In this document: in pieces, positions 56,089 to 64,000 of the stretch
Layout: every line of letters begins with the position of its first letter
Position numbering within the stretch: the first letter of the stretch is position 1
NCBI RefSeq assembly: GCF_009296175.1
Contig: NZ_VOSK01000011.1
Location: forward strand, 1-64,000
Length of the DNA stretch: 64,000 nt
Origin: Microvirga tunisiensis
Lineage (GTDB): Bacteria; Pseudomonadota; Alphaproteobacteria; Rhizobiales; Beijerinckiaceae
Direction of reading: 5' to 3'
Made by a program: the position numbers and the translations under genes
The notes under the pieces: generated by a model
The model's input: the letters and a program-made list of their open reading frames with translations, nothing else
Told to the model about the DNA's origin: nothing
The model's database searches: none

Positions 56089-57116
56089 GCCCGACCTCCC
56101 TTCATGCGCCTGCCGGATCCCGAGATTTTTTCGAGAACGCCACTCAACCCACTGGGCGCTGCAATCACGACGGCGATGAGCAGAGCGCCGACCATCGTCA
56201 TCCAGTGGAACGGGTTGATGGCCGACACGATGTGCTCGAAGCCCATGAAGATGACGGTGCCGACAAGCGCGCCATAGAGAGTGCCGAGGCCGCCGAGCAC
56301 CAGCATCACGAGGGCATTGGCGGAAAGCTCGAAGCTGACGCTGTCCAGGCCGACCACCTGGGTGGAGATCGCAGCCAGTGCACCCCCCATGCCGGCGACC
56401 GCGCCCGAGATCACGAACATCTTCAAGAGAACCGGGAAGACGAAAGAGCCCATGGCGCGGATGCGGATCGGGTCCTGCTTGATGCCCCGGCACAGCATGC
56501 CGAAGGGCGACGACACGATGAACTTCAGGGCGACGAACACGACGACCAGCAGAGCGAGCCCGAACAGATACGCCGTCTGGCCCCACAGATCGAACTCGAA
56601 CACGCCGAAAAGCGGGCTCACCGTCAGGCCGGCCAGCCCGTCGCTGCCCCCGGTATAGGCCGAAGCCTTATTGGCCGCTTCATGAAACAATTGGACGATG
56701 GCGATGGAGAGGACAAGCTGGGCGAGCCCATGGGCGCGCAGCATGATCGTTCCCGTGAGAAGCCCTGCCACCGATCCGGCCACGGCCCCGATGACGATCA
56801 GCGTCAAGGGCTCCGTGACGCCGTTCACGCAGGCGATGCCGGCCGCATAGGCGCCGGCGCCGAAGAGTGCGGCCTGCCCCAAGGTCGCCACGCCGCAATA
56901 TCCGGTGATGAGATCGATCGAGAGGACGAGAAGGGCAATGGCAATGACCCGGGTCAGGAGCGCGAGGTTGTCCGGAAACAGCCAGTATCCCGCAAGACCC
57001 GCGGCGATGATGAGGATCACCCCGATTGCATCCCGCAGCCACCGGCTGCCCATTGAAGGAACCGTTGCGACCTTCTCTGTTTGAGCGACGACCTGCACGT
57101 TACTGAGCCCTTCCAA
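56085..57116 (-). CDS. livM: ABC transporter permease (LivM), system 2
   Basis: The 343-residue inner-membrane permease has about ten hydrophobic segments and the LivM block GYCGVATLGQAALFGAGAYAAGIA. The coupling loop GIKQDPIRIRAMGSF is seen later. It overlaps livH by 17 bp. Moderately diverged from system 1 LivM. Confidence 0.92.
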   Translation of the reverse strand: MEGLSNVQVVAQTEKVATVPSMGSRWLRDAIGVILIIAAGLAGYWLFPDNLALLTRVIAIALLVLSIDLITGYCGVATLGQAALFGAGAYAAGIACVNGVTEPLTLIVIGAVAGSVAGLLTGTIMLRAHGLAQLVLSIAIVQLFHEAANKASAYTGGSDGLAGLTVSPLFGVFEFDLWGQTAYLFGLALLVVVFVALKFIVSSPFGMLCRGIKQDPIRIRAMGSFVFPVLLKMFVISGAVAGMGGALAAISTQVVGLDSVSFELSANALVMLVLGGLGTLYGALVGTVIFMGFEHIVSAINPFHWMTMVGALLIAVVIAAPSGLSGVLEKISGSGRRMKGGRA

Positions 57117-57963
57117 AGAAGCCGCGCGGGAACACGCAGACGATGGCGATCACCGCGGCATAGAAGAAGAAATTGCCGAACTCAGGCATGAGGTAGCGCC
57201 CGGTCGTGTCCACCGCCCCGAGCAGAAGACAGGCGACGACCGCACCGGGAATGGAGCCTGCGCCACCGACCGAGACGACGACCAGGAAGGTCACCATGTA
57301 GCGCAGGGCATAATAGGGCTCGATGGGCAGGAACTCGGCCCCGACGACGCCGCCCAGGGCCGCCAACCCGATGGCGATGGCGAAGCTGATGGCATAGACC
57401 ACCTGCGTGCGCACACCGAGCGCATCGGCCATGGCGGCATTGTCGACGGTTGCCCTGAGCTTGATGCCGAAATCCGTCTTCTCGATCAGGAACCAGAGCC
57501 CTCCGGCGACGACAGCGCCGCAGGCCATGACGAAAAGCCTGTGCGCGGCAATCGTCTTGAACCCGACATCCACAGGCTGGCTCAGGCTGCCCGGCAGCGG
57601 AATGGTCTTCAAGGTCGGACCGAAGAAATAGTTGGTGATGCCGATCACGCAGAACGTGATGCCGATGGTCATCAGCACCTGGGTGAGTTCGGGTCTCCCG
57701 TAGATCCGGCGGTAGAGCAGGCGCTCGATCGGAATGGAGATGATGACGGTGCCGATGATCGCCAGGAAGATGGCGACCGCATAGCCCAGCCCGAGATCGC
57801 GTGCCGCGTAGGAGGCGATGTAGCCCGCGATCATCGCGAAGGCGCCGTGCGCCAGGTTCACCACCCGCATCAGCCCCATCGTGAGCGACAGGCCGATGCA
57901 GATGGTGAAGAGAGCCATGCCGTAAGCAAGGGCGTCGATCGCAATGCTGAGGATGGTCTGCAT
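57100..57963 (-). CDS. livH: ABC transporter permease (LivH), system 2
   Basis: A 287-residue permease starting MQTILSIAIDALAYGMALF, with NLAHGAFAMIAGYIASY and RATVDNAAMADALGV as family marks. The ATG at 57963 gives the normal LivH N-terminus; the open frame reaches back to 58017. It is separated from its binding-protein gene by 87 bp with a hairpin. Confidence 0.92.
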   Translation of the reverse strand: MQTILSIAIDALAYGMALFTICIGLSLTMGLMRVVNLAHGAFAMIAGYIASYAARDLGLGYAVAIFLAIIGTVIISIPIERLLYRRIYGRPELTQVLMTIGITFCVIGITNYFFGPTLKTIPLPGSLSQPVDVGFKTIAAHRLFVMACGAVVAGGLWFLIEKTDFGIKLRATVDNAAMADALGVRTQVVYAISFAIAIGLAALGGVVGAEFLPIEPYYALRYMVTFLVVVSVGGAGSIPGAVVACLLLGAVDTTGRYLMPEFGNFFFYAAVIAIVCVFPRGFFGRAQ

Positions 57964-57998
57964 GAAAGATCCCGGGCGGTTGGCTGGTCTGCTGATCG

Positions 57999-58029
57999 GA
58001 AGACGCGGCTCGAGCAAAGCCGCGTCTTC
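57999..58029 (-). terminator. intercistronic hairpin between binding protein gene and livH (system 2)
   Basis: A 12-bp stem GAAGACGCGGCT/AGCCGCGTCTTC with a 7-nt loop, without a following U-run, lies 21 bp after the binding-protein stop. The position is the same as for the hairpin of system 1 although the sequences differ. Confidence 0.6.
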
Positions 58030-58050
58030 AGGATTGTCGACGTTTGTCGC

Positions 58051-59232
58051 CTACTGGGTTGCGAGGCCAGGATCCTTCTGGTTCGGGAAGGTCTGGATTT
58101 CCTTGTTGGTGGTCTTGCCGTCCGGGCCCTTGACGACCTCGCGCAGATAGATGTTCTCCGTGATGTGGCGGGTCTCGGCATCGATGCTGACGGGACCGCG
58201 CGGGCTCGTCCAGGACAGGCCCTTCACGGCGTCCACGGCCTTCTGGGCATCCTGCTTGCCGTCCGTCGCCTCGATCATCTTGTAGATGACATGCATGCCG
58301 TCATAGGCCCCGACCGACGGGAAGGAGAGCTGATCGGCTCCGCCGACCGCCTTGGTAGCGGCCTCGACGAACTTCTTGTTCTCGGGGCTGTCGTGCGAGA
58401 CCGCATAATGGAACGTGGTGAGCAGGCCGAGGGCTCCGTCGCCCAGTGCCGGCAGGTCCGATTCCTGCGTCAGGTCGCCTGGCGCGAAGAACTTGATGCC
58501 GGCCTGCTTCAGACCGGTTTCATTGTAGGCCTTCACGAAGCCGAGGGTGGTCGGACCCGAGGGAAGGAAGGCGAAGACCGCCTCGGCGCCGGAATCGCGG
58601 ACACGCTGCATGATCGGGCTGAAATCGTTGGTGTTCAGCGGCATGCGGATGGCTTCCACCACCTGGCCGCCGGCGGCTTCGAACGCCTTCTTGAAAGCCG
58701 CTTCCGCGTCGACGCCCGGCCCGTAATCGCTCACGGCCGAGATCACCTTCTTCACGCCGCGGTCGATGGCGATCTTGCCCAGCGGCGACGTTGTTTGCGC
58801 CGTCGTGAACGAGGTCCGCACCACCAGCGGCGACTGGTTCATGATCGCCGAGGTCGCGGCGTTGAAGATCACCAGGGGTGTGTTCGCCTGCTTGAGCAGG
58901 GGCGTGATGGCCATGGCGTCCGGCGTGAAGTAGACGCCGCCGAGGTATTGCACCTTCTCCTTCACCACCAGTTCCTGCGCCAAGGCGCGCGACTGCGCCG
59001 GGTTGGCAGCCGGAAGGTCGCGATAGATGACCTCGATGTCATGGCCTTTCACGGACTTGCCGTTCAGCGCCATGTAGGCTTCGACACCGGCCTGGAAGTT
59101 CTTGCCCTGGAGCGCGAAGGGGCCGGAGAACGGGCCGATGATCCCGACCTTGATCGTGTCGGCATACGCGGAGACCGTGCCCATCAGCACGGCGCCGATG
59201 GCAGCGCCAAGAATCCTTTTCGAAGCTTTCAT
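58051..59232 (-). CDS. Liv-type ABC transporter substrate-binding protein, system 2
   Basis: The predicted 393-residue periplasmic protein starts at the ATG at 59232 after GGGAGGAA. Its signal peptide (RILGAAIGAVLMGTVSAYA) precedes DTIKVGIIGPFSGPFALQGKNFQAG. It is the first gene of the liv-pca operon and is only distantly like the two system 1 proteins, except for the shared GLSWTSPRGPVSID C-terminal motif. Aromatic-acid binding is inferred from the operon. Confidence 0.92.
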   Translation of the reverse strand: MKASKRILGAAIGAVLMGTVSAYADTIKVGIIGPFSGPFALQGKNFQAGVEAYMALNGKSVKGHDIEVIYRDLPAANPAQSRALAQELVVKEKVQYLGGVYFTPDAMAITPLLKQANTPLVIFNAATSAIMNQSPLVVRTSFTTAQTTSPLGKIAIDRGVKKVISAVSDYGPGVDAEAAFKKAFEAAGGQVVEAIRMPLNTNDFSPIMQRVRDSGAEAVFAFLPSGPTTLGFVKAYNETGLKQAGIKFFAPGDLTQESDLPALGDGALGLLTTFHYAVSHDSPENKKFVEAATKAVGGADQLSFPSVGAYDGMHVIYKMIEATDGKQDAQKAVDAVKGLSWTSPRGPVSIDAETRHITENIYLREVVKGPDGKTTNKEIQTFPNQKDPGLATQ

Positions 59233-59316
59233 TCCGTTCCTCCCTCTGAGCTGCCCCGATCTCGCTTTCCAGGATCGCGGTTTTCTCATCCTATCGTCTA
59301 GCTGTTTGTGCGCATT

Positions 59317-59357
59317 GCGAACATTGAAAGCTATAGCGCACATGTAGTACGGTTCGC
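59317..59357. promoter_or_regulatory. inverted repeat GCGAAC/GTTCGC in the liv-pca and IclR divergent promoter
   Basis: GCGAAC at 59317-59322 and GTTCGC at 59352-59357 face each other in the 176-bp gap between the divergent genes. They are within extended TTGCGAACATTG and GGTTCGCGAAGG surroundings. This may be the binding site of the IclR protein, but the half-sites are short. Confidence 0.35.
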
Positions 59358-59408
59358 GAAGGTAGTGTCAAGGCTACCAAAGTTCAGCATACCCCTTCGG
59401 AGACCGAG

Positions 59409-60188
59409 ATGCAGGCTGGAGAAATCGAGGATCAGGGCAGCGACCGGGATTTCGTGGCGAGTCTCGAAAAAGGCCTCCTCGTGATCGAGGCCTTCGACTC
59501 CAACCGGCCGCGGCTCACCCTGTCCGACGTGGCGAAGCTGACCGGCATCACCCGTGCCGCCGCCCGCCGCTATCTGCTGACGCTGACCCGGCTGAACTAC
59601 GCGGATTTCGACGGACGCTACTTCACCTTGAACCCCCGCATTCTGCGGCTCGGCTATGCCTATCTCTCCTCGGCGTCGCTCTCCGCGCGGGTGCAGCCCT
59701 TCCTGGAGCAGATCTCGGAGGCGACCGGCGAATCGAGTTCCGCCGCGATCCTCGATGGCGACGACATCGTCTACATCGCCCGCTCGGCCACACGCCGGAT
59801 CATGTCCATCGGCTTAGGCGTCGGAAGCCGCCTCCCCGCCTATTGCACATCCCTGGGTCGGGCGATCCTGGCATACCAGCCCGAGGACGTGATCGCGGCC
59901 TATCTGCAGCGCGTCCGCCTGGAGGCGAGGACGCCGAAGACGGTCACCGACAAGACGGAGTTTCGCGTCGTCCTCGAAGCCACGCGGGCCCAAGGCTATG
60001 CCCTCGTGAACGAGGAGCTCGAATTCGGCCTGCGCTCCATTGCCGTTCCGGTGATCCAGAAGAGCGGTCAGGTGACGATTGCGCTCAACCTCAGCGCCCA
60101 GGCCGGACGCGTCTCAGCGGATGAGATGCGCGAGCGCTACCTGCCCTCGTTGAGCGCGGCAGGCGAGTCGCTTCGGTACATGCTCTAA
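59409..60188 (+). CDS. IclR-family regulator (PcaR/PcaU/PobR type)
   Basis: The 259-residue protein has an N-terminal winged helix-turn-helix (TLSDVAKLTGITRAAARRYLLTL) and the C-terminal IclR effector domain, with GVGSRLPAYCTSLGRAIL and ELEFGLRSIAVPV typical of the PcaR/PcaU/PobR branch. Divergent from the liv-pca operon, it is the likely activator of that operon in response to protocatechuate or 3-oxoadipate. Confidence 0.9.
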   Translation: MQAGEIEDQGSDRDFVASLEKGLLVIEAFDSNRPRLTLSDVAKLTGITRAAARRYLLTLTRLNYADFDGRYFTLNPRILRLGYAYLSSASLSARVQPFLEQISEATGESSSAAILDGDDIVYIARSATRRIMSIGLGVGSRLPAYCTSLGRAILAYQPEDVIAAYLQRVRLEARTPKTVTDKTEFRVVLEATRAQGYALVNEELEFGLRSIAVPVIQKSGQVTIALNLSAQAGRVSADEMRERYLPSLSAAGESLRYML

Positions 60189-60370
60189 GGGTGCAGATCA
60201 CCAATTGACCCCTCCCCTTCGGAGGCATCGACGAGCGGAACGTGAGGGATCCGTCGTGCGCCGAGGCACGGCTGTCTCTAGTTCCTATCCATATATCGGC
60301 CGAACCAGGCGGATTTACTCGGAGATCATAAGCCTTGACGCACTTTGTCCCAGATCGGTTATGTCACGAT

Positions 60371-60903
60371 TCAGGAACTGCGATGCGCCCGATCTTCCGA
60401 ACAATTCCATCCGGAACAGCCTTGATGACCACAATTTCTCCTGAAGCTGGATTGGCACCGGTCAGCGCCTGAATGTTCGCGGCATGGGTCACACCCTGGA
60501 GGGTCCCGGGTTCCCGCCAAGCTGCGATGAGGGCTTTCGCCCCTTCTATCAGGCCGCCCCGCCGCTACACCATAACAGAAGCGGTTGCGAAAGCCGGCTC
60601 GATCTCGACGGCACTCAGATCCAGCAGCCGAGCGGTGTCGGCACTGCGGCACCATGGCGAACTAAGAGGCTTTGTGGCAGCGACCCCTTTGGTCTTCAAT
60701 GACCGTCCAACGCTCTGGGCGTCCACTCGTCCCTCAGCGCTCAGGTTGCACTGAATGGTGCAATCATCGAGCCTGAATCCTATGGGATCGCCGGCACCTC
60801 TGCGCGCATCGGCATGCGCCGGGACGAGCGCTTCCTTGAATCCGAGGACGCAAAGAATACAAGCCAGCGAGGGCTGCCATCTTGCCCGGCTCGATTCCTT
60901 CAT
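60371..60903 (-). pseudogene. broken histidine phosphatase (SixA-like) gene
   Basis: Reading one minus-strand frame through a TAG at 60565-60567 gives a protein of the histidine-phosphatase type. The N-terminal part has PAHADARRGAGDP, a damaged form of the RHG loop, then LSAEGRVDAQSVG and SSPWCRSADTARLLDL. Beyond the stop it continues LIEGAKALIAAWREPGTLQG and VTHAANIQAL, the second His motif, to a final stop at 60371. The stop codon and loss of the Arg-His-Gly loop show it is inactive. No neighbours depend on it. Confidence 0.65.
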
Positions 60904-61109
60904 CAGAGCGTCGAGCCCTTGCGTGATTTCTCCTGTTGGACCAGTTCCTGCAAAAGCTGGTGGGCCAGGGTCTCATGCGCCACTCGAGGGCCAATCTCGG
61001 CGGACTTCTTGCCGTAGGTTGTCGTGACGGTCAGCATCTTTCGGTCGACCTTGAAAGTCCCCGCGTAGGTCCTTCCGTCGACCTTGATATGGATCGCATG
61101 GCCTGACAT
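60903..61109 (-). CDS. small hypothetical protein
   Basis: A 68-residue product starting MSGHAIHIKVDGRTYAG, with GGGAGG ten bases upstream. It looks like a small beta-rich protein (short strands IHIKVDG, TYAGTFKVD, MLTVTTTYG) ending in a helix. The ATG at 61109 is preferred over the open-frame start at 61157. Its stop abuts the start of the broken phosphatase gene. No family is recognised. Confidence 0.5.
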   Translation of the reverse strand: MSGHAIHIKVDGRTYAGTFKVDRKMLTVTTTYGKKSAEIGPRVAHETLAHQLLQELVQQEKSRKGSTL

Positions 61110-61507
61110 GGGAAAATGCCTCCCGGATAAAAGCGCACCTTCGTACTGGTAAAACATACGTCTTCGAGAGACGGGGGGCCACAGCGAATAAGTTGTGTCT
61201 CGGCTGACGGACTTGGAGATCTGAGACCAAGGTACGGCCAGTCGACCAAACGTCTAAGTTGGCTCACCCAGAAAATCACTTGTCCAATTGGAACGTCTGC
61301 CTTCCCGTTTTCGAGCGGACACACGGTTTATTTCCGAGAAGTGCCAGAAGGAGACGTTTGCCCCCCAAGTCATCCGTTGCGCATGGGAAGCGACAGACGC
61401 CGAGGAATAAGGTAGGATACCAATGTCTGCACAAGAATGTAGGATACCAATGTCTGCACAAGAATAAAGACACTTGCCGTCGACCCAGGGGGATCAGGGA
61501 GAGTGTC
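61110..61507. promoter_or_regulatory. region upstream of the selenium-binding protein gene, with a tandem duplication
   Basis: About 400 bp between divergent genes. The downstream gene frame stays open back to 61259 but the translated part there (basic, with a duplicated YQCLHKN segment) has no family character. A 27-bp unit is duplicated exactly at 61412-61465. Promoters in both directions should lie here; none is clear. Confidence 0.4.
61412..61465. repeat. exact 27-bp tandem duplication
   Basis: Unit GTAGGATACCAATGTCTGCA plus CAAGAAT occurs at 61412-61438 and again at 61439-61465 with no mismatch. It ends 42 bp before the chosen GTG start of the next gene. The perfect identity points to a recent slip-type duplication that doubles any leader element inside it. 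Confidence 0.85.
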
Positions 61508-62902
61508 GTGACGCGTTGGCAGCCAGATCCGAGTTTCTATCCCTCACCCCGGCTGGCCGAAAAGGCCCCGCCTGAGACGCTGGCCTATGTGGCCATGTTC
61601 GATCCGGACCGGAAGCAACCCGACGGCATTGCGGTTGTCGATCTGGATCCGGCCTCCCCATCCTATGCGCAGATCGTCGGGTCGGTGGCGATGCCCAATG
61701 TGGGCGATGAATTGCACCATTTCGGATGGAACGCCTGCTCCTCATGCCTCTGCCCCAACATGCCGCACCCTCATGTCGAACGGCGCTATTTGGTCGTGCC
61801 GGGACTGCGCTCGTCGCGCATCCACATTCTCGACACCAAGCCTGACCCACGCAATCCAAAGCTCGTCAAAGTGATCGAACCCGAGGTCATTGCGGAAAGG
61901 ACCGGCTACACCAGACCTCACACCGTTCATTGCGGCCCGGACGGCATTTATGTGACGGCCCTCGGCAATGCGGAGGGCAAGGCGCCTGGCGGCATCTTCA
62001 TCATGGATCACGAGAGCTTCGAACCGCTTGGACGCTGGGAGGTCGACCGAGGCCCGCAGCAGCTTGCCTATGATGGCTGGTGGCATCTGGGATACGACAC
62101 GCTCGTCACCAGCGAATGGGGAACGCCCGACACCTTCGAGAATGGCCTTGTCCCTGAGATCCTCCTCGGCTCGCAATACGGCCGCCGCCTCCACTTCTGG
62201 GATCTCCTGAAGCGAAAGCACCTCCAGGAGATCGACTTCGGCGAGGAGCACCAACTCGTGTTCGAGCTGAGGCCGGCTCATGATCCGACCAAGGCCTACG
62301 GCTTCGTCAACTGCGTAATCAGCCTCAAAGATCTCTCCTCCTCGATCTGGACCTGGTATCGCGAGGGCGATCATTGGGCCGTCCGGAAGATTATCACGAT
62401 CCCGGCCGAGCCTGCGGATCCGAACGATCTACCCGACATGTTGAAGGGCTTTGGCGCGGTGCCGCCGCTCGTGACCGATATCGACCTTTCGATGGACGAC
62501 CGCTTTCTTTACGTCTCCTGCTGGGGCACGGGCGATCTTCAGCAATACGATGTATCCGATCCCTTCAACCCGAAGCTCACCGGTAAGGTGCGGATTGGCG
62601 GGATCGTATCCCGCGCCTCCCACCCCAAGGCCGCGAACGGGCATCTGACGGGCGGACCGCAGATGGTCGAGATCAGCCGCGACGGGCGGCGGGTCTACTT
62701 CACGAACTCGCTGTACGGACCCATCGACCAGCAATTCTACCACCGCGGCTTTGAGGGTTGGATGGTGAAGCTGAATGCGGATCCGGAGGGCGGCCTCTCC
62801 TTCGATGAGGACTTCTTCATCGAGTGGCCAAAGGGGCACCGACCGCACCAGATCAGGCTTGAAGGCGGCGACTGCTCCTCGGACTCGTACTGCTATCCAT
62901 GA
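61508..62902 (+). CDS. selenium-binding protein 56 / methanethiol oxidase family protein
   Basis: The 464-residue protein has the SBP56/MtoX sequence throughout. DPSFYPSPRLAEKAPPE is near the start, then HHFGWNACSSC with the conserved Cys pair, RPHTVHCGPDGIYV, PQQLAYDGWWHLG, and the C-terminal FEGWMVKLNADPEGGLSFDEDFF. The GTG at 61508 was chosen because GGGAG lies just before it and the protein then starts at the family N-terminus. Bacterial members oxidise methanethiol to formaldehyde, H2S and H2O2 with copper. No signal peptide is seen here, so the cellular location and exact activity are open. Confidence 0.85.
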   Translation: MTRWQPDPSFYPSPRLAEKAPPETLAYVAMFDPDRKQPDGIAVVDLDPASPSYAQIVGSVAMPNVGDELHHFGWNACSSCLCPNMPHPHVERRYLVVPGLRSSRIHILDTKPDPRNPKLVKVIEPEVIAERTGYTRPHTVHCGPDGIYVTALGNAEGKAPGGIFIMDHESFEPLGRWEVDRGPQQLAYDGWWHLGYDTLVTSEWGTPDTFENGLVPEILLGSQYGRRLHFWDLLKRKHLQEIDFGEEHQLVFELRPAHDPTKAYGFVNCVISLKDLSSSIWTWYREGDHWAVRKIITIPAEPADPNDLPDMLKGFGAVPPLVTDIDLSMDDRFLYVSCWGTGDLQQYDVSDPFNPKLTGKVRIGGIVSRASHPKAANGHLTGGPQMVEISRDGRRVYFTNSLYGPIDQQFYHRGFEGWMVKLNADPEGGLSFDEDFFIEWPKGHRPHQIRLEGGDCSSDSYCYP

Positions 62903-62942
62903 GGAGTGCACGCGCGGATCCGGCAAAATGGGGATGAGCACC

Positions 62943-63572
62943 ATGTCATCCACTCTCTGGCCCTGGATGACGGTTGCCGGTCTCGGTGCCTTCCATGGCC
63001 TGAACCCGGCGATGGGATGGTTGTTTGCCGTCGCCCTCGGGCTTCATCGCAAGAGTCGGGGCATTGTCGTTCTGGCGCTCGCTCCCATCGCCCTCGGCCA
63101 TGCAGCGGCAGTCGGTGCTGTTCTGCTGGCGGTCGTCGGCTTCGGAACCATATTCGATCCAACGATCCTCGGTCGCGAGTCTGGGATCTTGCTGATCCTC
63201 TGGGCGGCCGGCCATGCTCTCGCAGGCCATCGCAAGCGGGTCCGCATCGGAATGCAGACCGGCCTGATCGGTCTGACGCTGTGGTCATGCCTCATGGCTG
63301 GCGCCCATGGCGCGGGCCTTATGCTCGTCCCTGCGGTCCTGTCCCTGTGCGTCACCCCTGGCATGGGTGGTGAACTGACTGCGAGCACATCGCTCCCGGT
63401 GTCCATTGCAGCGCTCGCCGTGCACACGGGCACGATGCTGACCGTCATCGGTGTAATCAGCCTGATCGTCTACAACCAGGGGCTTGCCTTTCTCCGACGC
63501 GGCTGGATCAACCTCGATGTCCTTTGGAGCGCTGCCTTGGTCACGGGCGGTGTCGTTCTTCTGTCAGCGTGA
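62943..63572 (+). CDS. polytopic membrane protein next to the methanethiol oxidase-like gene
   Basis: A 209-residue protein of about six hydrophobic helices. Histidines recur at helix ends: FHGLNPAMGW, GLHRKS, ALGHAAA, GHALAGH, GAHGAGL and VHTGTM. Such a pattern would suit a metal-ion carrier, perhaps for the cofactor of the upstream enzyme, but this is a guess. Starts at 62928 and 62934 are also possible; 62943 has GGGGATG upstream. It is 40 bp after the oxidase-like gene and probably cotranscribed. Family not recognised. Confidence 0.7.
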   Translation: MSSTLWPWMTVAGLGAFHGLNPAMGWLFAVALGLHRKSRGIVVLALAPIALGHAAAVGAVLLAVVGFGTIFDPTILGRESGILLILWAAGHALAGHRKRVRIGMQTGLIGLTLWSCLMAGAHGAGLMLVPAVLSLCVTPGMGGELTASTSLPVSIAALAVHTGTMLTVIGVISLIVYNQGLAFLRRGWINLDVLWSAALVTGGVVLLSA

Positions 63573-64000
63573 TCTCATGGCACCGGAGAGCCTCTCTGGT
63601 GAGACTTGGTTGCCCGTAGTCTGCTTCGGGTCAAACTTTGAAATTCCGGCCGCTCAACGAACGTCAGCTCTGACCACCAAAGCCGACCAGCCTCTTAGGT
63701 CCGGAGAGTGCCGTTACGAGACACTCCCGGTTCACAGGCAGGTGTGGCACCCAAGATGAAATGTCTCTCGTTTCGTAAAGTAGCACTGTCAGTGATGTCG
63801 GGTGGGACGGAGCCTGGGACGGCGGCACGCGAAGGTACATGGAATGAGCTCGATAATACTGAGCAGCCGTGGTCCCAGCTAAGCACAGTTGAGTCCCGAA
63901 ACCGAGTTGAACGTTGTTAATTTCCGTCCAGATCGAATGAAACAACGGGCGGCACTTGTTATCTTAAAAGAAAAGACATATATAGTTTTTATCGGATTTT
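63573..64000. other. unassigned region at the right edge
   Basis: About 430 bp with short frames on both strands and no recognisable product. The last 40 bases are AT-rich, suggesting a promoter or the end of an intergenic stretch beyond the window. Confidence 0.4.

Noticed and set aside
55324-56586. 420-residue form of LivG of system 2
   Set aside because: The first 166 codons lie on livM in another frame and are arginine-rich noise; the family sequence begins at 56088.
61412-61465. CRISPR array
   Set aside because: Only two directly abutting copies with no spacers; a simple tandem duplication. No cas genes are in the window.

Overview
The window is high-GC chromosomal DNA of an alphaproteobacterium. 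Gene content and order (rlpA - dac - tmk - holB - metG - tatD - MBL hydrolase, Rhizobiales-type liv/pca operons, an inverted repeat built on a CCGGCCTTGTGCCGG core) point to Hyphomicrobiales, perhaps Methylobacteriaceae such as Microvirga. That placement is inference from gene style, not from a marker search.

Layout: (1) 1-600: edge of a possible gene and a broken transposase. (2) 605-9388, minus strand: housekeeping block of lipoprotein rlpA, a D-Ala-D-Ala carboxypeptidase, tmk, holB, metG, an inserted GH1-type glycosidase, a TatD nuclease and an MBL-fold hydrolase. (3) tRNA-Ser(TGA), 9803-9892. (4) 10007-23839, minus strand: a type I secretion locus with two ABC permease/ATPases, an HlyD adaptor and a 2831-residue repeat protein. 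(5) 24259-59232: about 35 kb of aromatic-acid catabolism. (6) 59409-64000: an IclR regulator, a broken histidine phosphatase gene, a small hypothetical protein, a selenium-binding/methanethiol-oxidase-type protein and a membrane protein.

The catabolic island contains PobA (4-hydroxybenzoate to protocatechuate) and VanAB (vanillate to protocatechuate). Downstream of these are both protocatechuate cleavage routes. The 4,5 (meta) route has LigB, a LigA domain fused to an alpha/beta hydrolase, LigI, 4-oxalomesaconate tautomerase (GalD type), PIG-L hydratase (GalB type) and an RraA-type aldolase (LigK/GalC). The 3,4 (ortho) route is pcaGH, pcaB, pcaC, pcaD, pcaIJ and pcaF. Two complete Liv-type ABC importers, an extra duplicated Liv binding protein and two orphan TctC-type binding proteins supply uptake. 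Each part has its own regulator: GntR/FCD for van, LysR for the 4,5 genes, an AraC-type protein beside pobA and an IclR protein beside the liv-pca operon.

The main new observations are: three copies of a 49-bp LysR-type operator that define a 4,5-cleavage regulon; the hydrolase-LigA fusion; two genes in that regulon that seem to lack a usable ATG/GTG/TTG start and may begin at ATC and ATT; a conversion-like 339-bp identity tract between two binding-protein genes; and a type I secretion ABC pair in which one ATPase has lost key catalytic residues.
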